Shown piece by piece: positions 1 through 10,995 of a stretch of DNA of 64,000 nucleotides. Origin of the DNA: Tetrapisispora phaffii CBS 4417 (lineage: Eukaryota > Ascomycota > Saccharomycetes > Saccharomycetales > Saccharomycetaceae); the NCBI RefSeq assembly GCF_000236905.1, contig NC_016535.1, positions 1-64,000 on the forward strand, read 5' to 3'. The notes beneath the pieces were generated by a model. The model was not told the DNA's origin and did not search any database. It saw only the letters and a program-made list of their open reading frames with translations. Made by a program: the position numbers and the translations under genes. Every line of letters begins with the position of its first letter. Within the stretch, counting starts at the first letter, position 1.

Positions 1-534
1 CCATACCCCCCACTACTATCCTAACACCCATACCCCCCACTACTATCCTAACACCCATACCCCCCACTACTATCCTAACACCCATACCCCCCACTACTAT
101 CCTAACACCCATACCCCCCACTATCCTAACACCCATACCCCCCACTATCCTAACACCCATACCCCCCACTATCCTAACACCCATACCCCCCACTACTATC
201 CTAACACCCATACCCCCACTACCTTTAGTCAGTACTATCCTAACACCCATACCCCCACTATCCTAACACCCATACCCCCACTATCCTAACACCCATACCC
301 CCACTATCCTAACACCCATACCCCCACTTACCCCCACTACTATCCTAACACCCATACCCCCCACCTACTATCCTAACACCCATACCCCCACTATCCTAAC
401 ACCCATACCCCCACTATCCTAACACCCATACCCCCCACTACCACTATCCTAACACCCATACCCCCCATATCCTAACACCCATACCCCCCACTATCCTAAC
501 ACCCATACCCACACTATCCTAACAGCTCTCATTA
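1..534. repeat. Telomeric repeat array, C-rich strand (left chromosome end)
   Basis: About 20 tandem units of mostly 23-27 bp begin at base 1, each built on ACACCCATACCCCC followed by ACTATCCTAAC or ACTACTATCCTAAC. Units differ by loss or gain of CTA, by five or six Cs, and by a few insertions (for example near 215-235 and 330-345). C-rich sequence at the left edge reading inward is the expected orientation of a chromosome end. Long, fairly uniform telomere units are known from several budding yeasts. The core ACACCCATAC in every unit matches the Rap1 binding consensus. The array ends at about 534, where ordinary sequence starts. Confidence 0.93.
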
Positions 535-2709
535 CTCTTAAATCTATCTTTACACCACACCCATCTGCTAATCTTACATTGCCATAATATTCTTCATCTC
601 CCCAACGTTTATCATCAATACTCTTTCCATTACCATCTATTCTTTCATCTTCGTTTTCCCATCTAATACGTAACTTAACATTTATCTACCATCACCTGTC
701 TTTCTCTCTTTCTCTATCATGTTACTTATTCTCCCCCTTAAACCCCCCATTACCACCTCCACTCCTCAACATAATCTCTTCTCACTAATTATAAAAATAA
801 CGTTATGCCTACTGTTACCCGCAGTTAACCATGCGCGCTCGCGCTGTGAAACTTGAAAAACAAGAAAACAGTCGGTCACCATTAACAGTTCTATGACATA
901 AAAGACCAAAGGCTAAACGCAGTAACCTGTAGTTAATGGAAGAGCGCTAACAAAGTGTACATTGTGGAAATATGAATAATGCCTGAATTCATAGATATGG
1001 GTGTCATATAATTCTGTAGAAATGTGTTAACAAAATTATATTTACTCACTGCAAGACATAAATATATAAAGGGCATGTATATCAATCATGACACATACAT
1101 AATCTATATAATGAATATAGAAATAAGACAAGCAATTACAACGCGACTAATTGTACAATTACTATTACAACAACACTACTAGTAGTATGACTTCCCAGTA
1201 CGCCCAATTAGTTCTCAACGTAATCACAATCGTTCACATCGCTACCATGTTTGTGAACCTCAGCACATCCACCCATTGCCCCCATCCCCATCCACTCATC
1301 TATCACCATCCATCCTACTACCTATCGTAANNNNNNNNNNNNNNNNNNNNNNNNNNNNNNNNNNNNNNNNNNNNNNNNNNNNNNNNNNNNNNNNNNNNNN
1401 NNNNNNNNNNNNNNNNNNNNNNNNNNNNNNNNNNNNNNNNNNNNNNNNNNNNNNNNNNNNNNNNNNNNNNNNNNNNNNNNNNNNNNNNNNNNNNNNNNNN
1501 NNNNNNNNNNNNNNNNNNNNNNNNNNNNNNNNNNNNNNNNNNNNNNNNNNNNNNNNNNNNNNNNNNNNNNNNNNNNNNNNNNNNNNNNNNNNNNNNNNNN
1601 NNNNNNNNNNNNNNNNNNNNNNNNNNNNNNNNNNNNNNNNNNTATCAACCATCCATTACCCCCACCTACCATCATCACATCTATCATAATTACACTCCAT
1701 CCACATCCTCTCACTCATCCTCCTCGCCTGCCCGCCCACTCCATCACAGTCGCTGTCCACTCGCTCTCCATCTCTCTGCTTACCCGCCTCATCACTCTAT
1801 CCAAACAACACTGCTCAGCTGCATTTACCGCACCACTCGCTCTCAGATCGTGAACATTGAAAACCATCTTATCACGTCACATGACCGACATCCTATTGTT
1901 CGTGCATAATGATTCCCTGCCTCACTGCTTCATCCCTGCTCCATTCACCACATATCCTGACAAGATTAACCATATTCTGCCCATACTGCAATAACTGACC
2001 AATATACATTTCTACGAGTTAACTTCATGGCTAGTAATTCCATTACTCTCACTATTCTATTCATATGCATTCTATACCATCCATCCATGATTCCATCATT
2101 GTCTCTTCAACAACTACATATGAGCACTTCATGCTAGACTCCTTGTGATGAACAGTTATCTAGATGCATTTATCAATAACTATTCATATTGTAATCAATA
2201 ATATACATACTTTGAACTAGCAACTGTCAATCCTTCCAACTAATTCAATAATACACCCAGGAAGACATGACAGTTCTAAATTAAATACATTTACAAATCT
2301 GTCACAAACAACTTATCATAAAGCAATGACACTATTACGTATACATCAAGCAGCACCAGAACTAACCAAGGCTACTGCAATAGCTTTAATCATTCCTCTC
2401 AAATCTATCCCTCCACCACGTCAGCTAACTCGCAAAACTACTATAATATTTTACCTGTCTTAACTTTTGCATTTAGATTACTCTATGTCATCATCACCCA
2501 CTCTTCATTCGTATCCGTGTTCTACTCAATTCATATTTTAACGTTTTTCTTGCTGTCACCAGCCCTCCTCCACTTTGATCCCTTCCTCTTCTCCTCTCGC
2601 CTCATCTTTTCTTCACTAAATATTTAAAGTTCCATAGATCATATCTACCTCTTACCCCCACTACAGAGCATGCCCGTTCGCGCGGTGTGAAACTCGAAAA
2701 ACATATTTA
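535..2709. other. Subtelomeric non-coding segment (contains an assembly gap)
   Basis: I see no gene here. Open frames are short, and the ones crossing the run of Ns are artefacts. The stretches 1255-1330 and 1643-1850 are pyrimidine-biased and made of imperfect CCATC/CCACTC/CATCAC-type repeats. A motif of about 33 bp occurs twice, at 826-858 and 2668-2700, sharing CATGC, TCGCGC, GTGAAACT and GAAAAAC. The first copy is preceded by GTTACCCG, a Reb1-type site. This resembles the non-coding junction DNA found next to telomeres in other yeasts, but I cannot assign it to a named element. Confidence 0.6.
1331..1642. other. Assembly gap (312 N)
   Basis: An unbroken run of N. Both flanks are low-complexity CCATC/CCACTC-type repeats, so the gap probably covers more of the same repeat. 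Confidence 0.99.
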
Positions 2710-3088
2710 TGTGGGATATAAAAATTAATGAAAATATTTGTATCCTGCCTAGTTTGATTTAGTGTTTGAACAAATGGGATAACACTTATGTGATGATTTG
2801 TTATTCGTATAACTGAAATAGGCAAACAACGCAATCCAATTGGTAATTAAAATCACTCAATATATTTAACATGTCTTTCGAAGATGGAATGGTGTCGTGA
2901 TCGTGACAGAAATCATTGGTATAAATACCGGGGCTTTACCAACCATGTAAAATAAATCAACTGTCTTAATCAACTTGTATAATTAGTATCTTTTATATAT
3001 TATTTAGTTTATATAGATCCCGACGGAGAATTATAACATAATACTGACTCTTAACAATGAATAATCAAATAAAATCTAATATTGAACA
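2710..3088 (+). mobile_element. Solo LTR of a Ty1/copia-type retrotransposon (copy A)
   Basis: The segment starts TGTGGGATATAAAAATT and ends near ATTGAACA. It is similar over its length to 10996-11404 and, in reverse complement, to 3089-3374. The sister copies start TGTTGGAT, close to the TGTTGGAA that opens S. cerevisiae Ty1 LTRs. A promoter-like GGTATAAATACC lies at about 2919, and a GATCCCGACGGAGAA block lies near the 3' end. No pol sequence flanks it, so it is a solo LTR. The 3' boundary is uncertain: 3056 is an alternative. I see no clear 5-bp target duplication. Confidence 0.72.
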
Positions 3089-3374
3089 AAACTGTATTAA
3101 TTATACCAGTTAATTAAGACAGTTTGAATTATTTTCATGGTTGGAAAACCCTTGGTATTTATACCTTTGATTTTTGTCACGGTCATGTTTCTGTTTCATC
3201 TTCGAAAGACATGTCAATTATACCAAGTGATTTTCTGTTCCAATTTGGATTGTGACGTTTACCTCGTCCAGTTATACGAATAACAAATCATCACATATGT
3301 GTTATACTACGTGGCCAAACACAAAATCAAATTAGGAAAGATACAAATATTCTCATCAATTTTTATATCCAACA
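3089..3374 (-). mobile_element. Truncated solo LTR in inverted orientation (copy B)
   Basis: The reverse complement begins TGTTGGATATAAAAATTGATG at 3374 and follows copies A and C through the GTATAAATACC-like promoter (here GGTATTTATACC near 3153-3164) and the CTGTCTTAAT block. The similarity stops at about 3089, directly against the 3' end of copy A. About 100 bp of the LTR end is therefore missing. The two LTRs form a head-opposed pair of about 660 bp, either because A integrated into B or through a later rearrangement. Confidence 0.7.
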
Positions 3375-3776
3375 AAATATAAGTTACATAACACCTTGCA
3401 TCAAAATTCCACAGTACTTTTCAAATTAGATGTCTGCTAAGAGGCCGACAGTAAAATTAAAAAGTTACATCTTGTAGGCAGCTCCTAGTACAAATACAAC
3501 GTATACAAAAAAGTACTAAAACAGCAATTTTCTATATCTTCTAATAGGAATTGTTGAAATAAATACGACGATAGCTAAATATAAGTAATAAATTTTATTA
3601 TTCTATATACACATAATAAAAATAGATGCTATGAAAATGAAATGTAAAACGATATACCTAATCAGGTATCGATTTATTAATTAATTGATGCGTTAATATA
3701 GGTAAATTTTCTATAAATGATGAATTTGAAATGAGGTTGTATACTGTTATGTCACTCAGACAACATGGGAATAAAA
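3375..3776. other. AT-rich intergenic segment
   Basis: No gene seen. This is the 3' flank of the wall-protein gene that follows on the minus strand. Confidence 0.6.
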
Positions 3777-6700
3777 CTAAGCAATAACAATCATAAAAAT
3801 AAAACCAATAAAGCTAATCATTGATGACCTGTGTACCATAATATTAGAACCTGCGGCTTCGTATGAAACAGAAGCATCTGATGTAGTCAAATTTTCTGAT
3901 GAAATTGAATTACCATTGGTGTATGGCAAAGTAGATAAAGTCCTACTTGACAATGCAGTTGTATACAAAGATATATCAATGTATCTTGAAGTAATGATGG
4001 TATTTGTGTTTACATCTACGTTGGAAACAGCTGGGTAAGTTGTGGAAGTAACTGGGTCTTTGCCATTGGAATCAGTAGTCAAATAATAAGGAACAACTTC
4101 AGCAGAAGAGGACTCATCAGTTGTGCTGGAAGCAACTGTGCTGGAAGCAACTGTGCTGGAAGCAACTGTGCTGGAAGCAACTGTGCTGGAAGCAGCTGTG
4201 CTGGAAGCAACTGTGCTGGAAGCAACTGTGCTGGAAGCAACTGTGCTGGAAGCAGCTGTGCTGGAAGCAGCTGTTGGCATGTCATAGGAGTAGACAGTTA
4301 AAAAGTAAGAAATAAACTCACTAGCGGACGAGCCATTTGAAGTAGTTGTTATCTCTGTTGAATAAGGAACGTCACTGAAATGCACATTTTTATGTGTTGC
4401 AAAATATGTCGTATAATTATTCTCAACACTATGTGTTGAATTAATAGTTGTAAAAGAAGAATCAGTGCTTGGAATAGTAGATTTTTCACGTTCTAAAACG
4501 GAAATACTGCTCTCTGAAGACTCGAAAACATCACTAATGACAGTTAGCCTTGCATTGACGATAGTAGTGGTAAAATTAATTAATGTAGCAGTGTTTTCAC
4601 TAGCTATAGAAGTGAATAGTTCAGAGCCTACTCCTGTTGCCGACTCCTCTGAATATTTGAAAGACGATGTAGATCTTGTTCTTGATATTGCATCCACTCT
4701 AGCGCTACCCATACAATGGAAAATTTCTTTTGAAAAAGCCTTGCAGTTGGAAGCTCCCGAAGTTCTTAATTCAGCAGTAGGCATAGCTTCTGTCGCGGTG
4801 ACAGATTGTTCAGATTTTCCCGAGGTTGGTTTAGTTCTAGTTCTGGATTTTGCAGCCACTTCACCACCGCGGAAAATGGAAGTGGAACTTATAAATGACA
4901 CACAGTCAGAGCGATCACTAGATGCAACCAAGGAAGATGGAGTATAACTAGATTCAACGCTAATAACAGAATATTCCAAAGACTCCCCAGGATCTGACTC
5001 TAAATTGATACTGCCAGTAACATCAGATGCGCTCTCTGAAACGCTGCTTGATATATATACACTAACGTCTCCAGATGATGGTTGCTCACCGTAACCGGAG
5101 GAGGATTGCTCACCATAAGTTGAGGAAGTCTCGGTAGCAGCTTCCAATGATGACCCATTAGCATCCTCAGAGGAGTGGGCGGCGCTGGCTTCCGATGGTT
5201 GTTCACCGTAACCGGAGGAGGATTGCTCATCGTAACCGGAGGAGGATTGCTCATCGTAACCGGAGGAGGATTGCTCACCGTAACCGGAGGAGGATTGCTC
5301 ACCATAAGTTGAGGAAGTCTCGGTAGCAGCTTCCAATGATGACCCATTAGCATCCTCAGAGGAGTGGGCGGCGCTGGCTTCCGATGGTTGTTCACCGTAA
5401 CCGGAGGAGGATTGCTCATCGTAACCGGAGGAGGATTGCTCATCGTAACCGGAGGAGGATTGCTCAGATTTTCCCGAGGTTGGTTTAGTTCTAGTTCTGG
5501 ATTTTGCAGCCACTTCACCACCGCGGAAAATGGAAGTGGAACTTATAAATGACACACAGTCAGAGCGATCACTAGATGCAACCAAGGAAGATGGAGTATA
5601 ACTAGATTCAACGCTAATAACAGAATATTCCAAAGACTCCCCAGGATCTGACTCTAAATTGATACTGCCAGTAACATCAGATGCGCTCTCTGAAACGCTG
5701 CTTGATATATATACACTAACGTCTCCAGATGATGGTTGCTCACCGTAACCGGAGGAGGATTGCTCACCATAAGTTGAGGAAGTCTCGGTAGCAGCTTCCA
5801 ATGATGACCCATTAGCATCCTCAGAGGAGTGGGCGGCGCTGGCTTCCGATGGTTGTTCACCGTAACCGGAGGAGGATTGCTCATCGTAACCGGAGGAGGA
5901 TTGCTCACCGTAACCGGAGGAGGATTGCTCATCGTAACCGGAGGAGGATTGCTCAGATTTTCCCGAGGTTGGTTTAGTTCTAGTTCTGGATTTTGCAGCC
6001 ACTTCACCACCGCGGAAAATGGAAGTGGAACTTATAAATGACACACAGTCAGAGCGATCACTAGATGCAACCAAGGAAGATGGAATATAATTAGAACCAA
6101 CGCTAATTTCAGTATATTGTGATGATACTACACTCTCCTTTATTGAAAATGTTCTAGTTACTGATAATGAAGATGCTGAACTAACTGTCTCGCCAGAGCC
6201 TAATGAAGGCACGAAGGTATTTTCTGATAGGCTTTCGATAATATATGAAGATGAAATATCTGTAAGACTTTCTGTTGATTCCTCGGCACCAATACTAGAG
6301 TTAAACTGGTTGGATGAATGATGTGATGTTTCCTCGCCGCTTTGTAAAGATATAGCGGCTGTCGTTCTCAGTTTTCCTGTTATGATTGTAGGAATAGAAA
6401 TATCTCTATTACTTCGAAAAATGTATGAAGAATGTTGGAGGGAGGAACTAATTGACATGGCAGTGGCAGTGTGTGATGGAACATAGATCATGTAGGTGAT
6501 GATAGCGGTCGTCATGCCATCATTGACATAGTAGTTTGTCCACCAGTTGGCGGTTGAGGTCTCGGTGACATCACCCGTGTAGGTAACAGTGGTGGAGTAT
6601 AGGAAGTATGGCGTGTAAACATAGAAGATGTTAGTTAGAACTTCATCACCGTTATAATCGGTGTTAGTCTTTGTCCCTGTGGAGTAGGTTGATGTAGCAC

Positions 6701-7208
6701 TACTGGACCAGCCAGTGTAAACAAAAGATGAAGGCATGTAAGTACTTGGCTTAGTAATGCTTGTTGTAGAAGAGCTGCTCGACATGGTAGTGGCAGTGTG
6801 TGATGGAACATAGATCATGTAGGTGATGATAGCGGTCGTCATGCCATCATTGACATAGTAGTTTGTCCACCAGTTGGCGGTTGAGGTCTCGGTGACATCA
6901 CCCGTGTAGGTAACAGTGGTGGAGTATAGGAAGTATGGCGTGTAAACATAGAAGATGTTAGTTAGAACTTCATCACCGTTATAATCGGTGTTAGTCTTTG
7001 TCCCTGTGGAGTAGGTTGATGTAGCACTACTGGACCAGCCAGAGAAGACATAAGACGAGGGCATATAAGTGCTGGGCTCAGCACTATCTATGGTTGTCGT
7101 ACTGTTTGAGGATGTAGACGTAATTTCATTATTGTTTTTGGTGGCTGATAATGCCGCTAATGCTATATTTAATATGGGATAAAGTATTAAAAGATGCGAT
7201 ATTTTCAT
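3777..7208 (-). CDS. GPI-anchored Ser/Thr-rich cell wall protein with several repeat families
   Basis: The predicted product of 1143 residues looks like a secreted, GPI-anchored wall protein. A signal peptide occupies about residues 1-20, a Ser/Thr-rich body fills most of the length, and a hydrophobic tail (IMVHRSSMISFIGFIFMIVIA) is the GPI-attachment signal. Near the N-terminus are two almost identical modules about 109 residues apart, each with GWSSSATSTYSTGTKTNTDY and ending near YMIYVP. They resemble flocculin repeats. The centre carries EQSSSGYG/EQSSSGYD octads and larger blocks with SSLVASSDRSDCVSF (three copies). Near the C-terminus are ten ASSTV/ASSTA pentads. I see no PA14/GLEYA or other ligand-binding head, so this may be a stalk-type wall protein or an adhesin that lost its head. 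The start at 7208 is an ATG directly before the signal peptide. Subtelomeric location fits the class. Function in adhesion is inference. Confidence 0.85.
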   Translation of the reverse strand: MKISHLLILYPILNIALAALSATKNNNEITSTSSNSTTTIDSAEPSTYMPSSYVFSGWSSSATSTYSTGTKTNTDYNGDEVLTNIFYVYTPYFLYSTTVTYTGDVTETSTANWWTNYYVNDGMTTAIITYMIYVPSHTATTMSSSSSTTSITKPSTYMPSSFVYTGWSSSATSTYSTGTKTNTDYNGDEVLTNIFYVYTPYFLYSTTVTYTGDVTETSTANWWTNYYVNDGMTTAIITYMIYVPSHTATAMSISSSLQHSSYIFRSNRDISIPTIITGKLRTTAAISLQSGEETSHHSSNQFNSSIGAEESTESLTDISSSYIIESLSENTFVPSLGSGETVSSASSLSVTRTFSIKESVVSSQYTEISVGSNYIPSSLVASSDRSDCVSFISSTSIFRGGEVAAKSRTRTKPTSGKSEQSSSGYDEQSSSGYGEQSSSGYDEQSSSGYGEQPSEASAAHSSEDANGSSLEAATETSSTYGEQSSSGYGEQPSSGDVSVYISSSVSESASDVTGSINLESDPGESLEYSVISVESSYTPSSLVASSDRSDCVSFISSTSIFRGGEVAAKSRTRTKPTSGKSEQSSSGYDEQSSSGYDEQSSSGYGEQPSEASAAHSSEDANGSSLEAATETSSTYGEQSSSGYGEQSSSGYDEQSSSGYDEQSSSGYGEQPSEASAAHSSEDANGSSLEAATETSSTYGEQSSSGYGEQPSSGDVSVYISSSVSESASDVTGSINLESDPGESLEYSVISVESSYTPSSLVASSDRSDCVSFISSTSIFRGGEVAAKSRTRTKPTSGKSEQSVTATEAMPTAELRTSGASNCKAFSKEIFHCMGSARVDAISRTRSTSSFKYSEESATGVGSELFTSIASENTATLINFTTTIVNARLTVISDVFESSESSISVLEREKSTIPSTDSSFTTINSTHSVENNYTTYFATHKNVHFSDVPYSTEITTTSNGSSASEFISYFLTVYSYDMPTAASSTAASSTVASSTVASSTVASSTAASSTVASSTVASSTVASSTVASSTTDESSSAEVVPYYLTTDSNGKDPVTSTTYPAVSNVDVNTNTIITSRYIDISLYTTALSSRTLSTLPYTNGNSISSENLTTSDASVSYEAAGSNIMVHRSSMISFIGFIFMIVIA
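4122..4274. repeat. 15-bp minisatellite, about 10 copies, in the wall-protein gene
   Basis: GCTGGAAGCAACTGT repeats head to tail with a few A/G variants (AGCAGCTGT). On the coding strand it encodes ASSTV or ASSTA. Being a multiple of three, copy changes keep the reading frame. Confidence 0.95.
4803..6100. repeat. Nested tandem duplications in the wall-protein gene
   Basis: A block encoding SSLVASSDRSDCVSFISS through KPTSGKSEQ occurs three times (about 4803-4945, 5463-5606 and 5953-6100). Between the copies lie blocks encoding SYTPSS...ESDPGE (two copies) and variable numbers of a 24-bp unit encoding EQSSSGYG/D. The copies are nearly identical in DNA, which indicates recent duplication or gene conversion. 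Confidence 0.9.
6454..7065. repeat. Duplicated 327-bp module at the 5' part of the wall-protein gene
   Basis: Sequence from GACATGGCAGTGGCAGTG at 6454 is repeated with very few changes from GACATGGTAGTGGCAGTG at 6781. The offset of 327 bp equals 109 codons. Both copies encode the flocculin-like module with the motif TNTDYNGDEVLTNIFYVYTP. Confidence 0.92.
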
Positions 7209-10200
7209 TGTAATGGATAAATTAATAGTGAAAACCGGCGTCTATAAGTCTATAATGAAAAGTTTTTTTAGGGTATTAATTTTTGATGTGTATGTACAGT
7301 GAGAATGTTAAGGTTGATGAGACTAAAAAAAGAGAAAAGAAAAAATAAAAGATTTGTCGAGAAAAGTTAGCGACTAGCAAAAAGTAAGAGTTCTTTAGAA
7401 ATGTTGAAGAGAATGATCTGTCTTGTTTATATATATTCTTGACAATAGAAAATAACAAAACTTTTCTAAAAGAATGAACGACTTGTAAATTTTTCTATCC
7501 GTTTTTTAATTTAATGGCATTCGAGTATTGTAACAGGACTCCACAAGAGGAGAGAAGGCAAGAGACTTTCGTTTGCATCGTTGAAAGACGTTGTTCTTGA
7601 AGAAACGACGATCGGTAAACTTAACTAATTATTGTGAGAGTTTGTAATCCTTCATTTTCTCCTTAGCACAACAAAGCCAAAGACCTCAGAAGAATGAGAA
7701 GGAAAAGCATCGAAATTGTAAACGTCAAGATCATGAGTCTCGCACAAGATCTATCCCAAATGAAGTAAAAGATAAATAGCCTTCGAAAGGATCATGGCGC
7801 TCTTGAGGTTCTTGCTAATCCAAATCTAGTTTCAAATGCGTGAAGTGCGAGACAGTTGAATGGTCATCAGCATAACGAGTGAATTATTCCCAGATCTATG
7901 GGAAGGAGAATGGGAAAGAGGGCCAGTGCAAAAAGACACAATAAAACAAAATAAACAGATAGCCATTCAAACATTGTCGATGATGCATCTTGCACAAAGG
8001 AATATACAACAGTGCAGCACAGACGGTCAAGTGGACATGCGCATTAGCCTGTGGATCAGCTATACGTGAAAAAAAACAATTATGTCAAACAACGACAACA
8101 CGAGTAGACAGTAGTAGGTACAAACTGGGTCCCCCTCAGGAGAAACGGCCGCAGCAGTCCGAATATCAGGTTCGAAATAGATAAACTAACCTAAAAAAAA
8201 TGAAGACAAAAAAGATGACAAATAACGAATATGTCGTATTCACACAGTGGGGAGATCACGCAAATGATGCCTGAAATGATCTGTGTTGTTTTTCTTAAAT
8301 CATTTTCGCCACTTACTGCGTGCGTTACGGAAATGGACGAGTCGGTCGTCTTCGTAAAAACAGTTCGAATGTTATCATTCGCTTACCATTGCTTACCATC
8401 TCGCTTATCATTTCGCTCGCTGCCTCACGGTATCCTCTGCCTATTAATGCGGAAAAAAAATGCTTTTTGCCGTTTCTTTTCCTCGTATCTTTTTTTCGTT
8501 TTTCGTTTTTTGTGTTTTGATTTCGCTTTTCATGTCGCTTCTCATCCCCTTTGCGTCTACTTTTCGAGAAAGTTAAATTTTTCTTTTCTGCAGTTAACAA
8601 TCGTCGCACATTCCGCGTCCCAGAACCGGCCGCGTCTTTGGGCGTTTCGGGCGTTTTCGGCTTTTTTGCGGCAGCGTGAAATTTGTCATGCGCGTTATTC
8701 ACTCGCGAGCATAATCACCGCGTCAAAAATATTATGATATCACCGCCACCACTCCCCCCTCCAATGCACAGTTTATGCCCTCTTTGGGCCATCTCGTATT
8801 TATTGTCGCATTGTCCACTGCATCGATGTCACTGTGAATGAGGAACTTTAGATGTATCGATGGTGCATTGAAGAATTGGTACATGTCGCCGGGAGGGACA
8901 CTTTTACGTTATGTCTGGCTATCCCCTCACATCCGTGGAGCACCTGTGTCGTTTATCAGAAAAAAGAAAAATTTTCACGCTTTTCGCAAATTTTTGCACT
9001 GCGCTAGACTGCCTCCGTCACAGTACCTTCCTTGTCAAACCGTGCTTTCCAGCTGACTTGTGCAGGTGTCAACTCTCAATTGCTTACTACAATGTTACAA
9101 AACGCTCCTTCTGCCTGGAGTCAATGTATGGCGCAGACGAGAAGTGCCATGGGAATGTTTTCGCACGTCCACGCCGTCTCCTTCAAGAAGCTCTCGACTC
9201 AACGTATTTGATGAGCAAGTTTGGACACACGTCTGCACCCTCTGGCACAAATCAGAGGGAGGAGAGACCGTTGCGTTGGGTTCTAACGTCCTTGCTCTCT
9301 CTCTAGTGCATGATGGCAAGTTTTTCATCAATGGCTATTTATTTTACGACAAATCAAAACATACTAGTTCAATAAACTTAGATAGGAGATGTGAGCAAAG
9401 ACGGGCATGTCACCATGGACGCTGATAGTTCACTAACCATCACATTGAAGTTTATAAGAAATGCATTCTTACCTCGCGAACATTCCGTTGTTCACTCTTG
9501 TGAATCGTTTTTTCATCTCTCTCTATACAATGCCGAGATTGTACATACTACATTCCTCCTTACTACTTGTTCACAGGTCTTTGGGTGTAATGTTTCTGAC
9601 CTTGTGAAATACTGAAGTACAGAAAAACTAGTCAAAAGTTTATCCCCAGCCTTTGTTTCTTCATGTTATAAGATTGTTTTATCTCGCATATCATTAAATG
9701 TCGACATTAAACTTTTTTTCATCAAAATTTGTATATATCAACCTTGCAAGAATTCACAAATAAGATGATCTCTAGATATACACATAACATACACAACAAC
9801 CTTTGGTAAAATCTATTGTTTAAAGCGCATAGATTAGGCTTCCGGTAGCTATCCTTCACCTTAAAAAGGGAATGATGCAATTCACATGAAATATGATCCT
9901 TTTGTAAATTATCATCATTGTGCTACCTGTGAGCAATATATTTCTCCTAATTGATTACCACACATCGTATCTTATTGTTTACAAAATTTTAAGATTCAAC
10001 ACATGCATCCTAGAAAAATGTCCATATTAGCAATAACAACTGCCTAAATAGTAAGTAGAACAAAGAGCTTGAATTTTATTTAATAATATTCTCGAGTTAC
10101 TTTCTAAGAAGCTAGAAGAATTTTTACCAAGCTACGCTAAACAATTTTATATATAATTATTTTTAGAAATAAAGTTTACAGAAAATAACTAGAAAGCTTC

Positions 10201-10995
10201 AAATGTAATTGAGCAACTTGTATTAAAGCCGAGTCCGAAGTTAACCTCATTACGTTATTGTCCCTAATAAGCACTCGTGGGATGTCTGTAGTTGTTTACT
10301 TATTTCACCTTTGGAACACATTTTTTTACCAACTTTTAAAGATTTTCTTCATGATAATTCATGACTATTCTAAGGTCAACCTTGATCTAACTTGTTCAAT
10401 TCGCTTAACTTGATCCAACGTCAATGGGTCTTTTGGATGCAAGTCCAAAAATATAATCGAAGTAATTCTATTGGATAAACAGTTTCAAGGATATTTAGAT
10501 ACTTTTCTCAAATACGCAGAAACAAATACTTAGCACATATGTTTATAGCAACATATAGATGATCTGAAAAGAGCAAATTATAACAAGGTTAAGAATAAAG
10601 CTAATGTTTAGTAATTTGAGTCGAAGCCATGTATGGTCTAATTCTAACTTGAATTTCAATAATCTTGTAAACAAGGGGCTTGCTAATTCATTTATTATCA
10701 TAAACAAAATTCTTGCCAACTTGAATTGTTTATATTTGAATAAAAAAACCATCAAATGATCTGCAAGATTTAAAAGTGCCAAAATTAAAGATCGTAAGAA
10801 ATAACTATATGGAATTATCGAATGCATATTTCCTTATTGGAAACTATTTAGCAAGATTTAAGCTGGTTTTATGTTGAAATATGAGTAATATAATTGTTTC
10901 CCAAGATCAAATATTGACATCTCAGATTTGGGGAGAAAGGCCATCAAATATGGAATTTTTCCGTTGATTAAATCTATATTAATTAAATTGCAAAC
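7209..10995. other. Gene-poor subtelomeric segment
   Basis: No gene that I can support. Composition changes within it: about 7.5-9.6 kb is less AT-rich and contains overlapping short open frames on both strands (longest 168 codons at 8231-8737), whose low-complexity T/C-rich translations do not look like proteins. The stretch 9.6-11.0 kb is very AT-rich. The 94-codon minus-strand frame at 10543-10827 begins with ATG but is Leu/Ile/Phe-rich as expected of random AT-rich DNA. The first few hundred bases are the promoter side of the wall-protein gene. Confidence 0.55.

Noticed and set aside
1276..1714. Frames spanning the N gap
   Set aside because: They exist only because N codons were read through; no real sequence supports them.
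4079..6041. Frames of up to 173 codons rich in NPPPVT or VTGGGLL within the wall-protein gene
   Set aside because: They are other-frame readings of repeats whose unit lengths are multiples of three.
8150..8185. Possible tRNA box B (GGTTCGAAA)
   Set aside because: No matching box A, acceptor stem or anticodon arm at the right distance. I found no convincing tRNA gene anywhere in the window.
8231..9425. Overlapping open frames of 60-168 codons on both strands
   Set aside because: Translations are low-complexity or frame-shifted shadows, the frames overlap each other on both strands, and none shows a recognisable domain. A slightly lower AT content explains their length.
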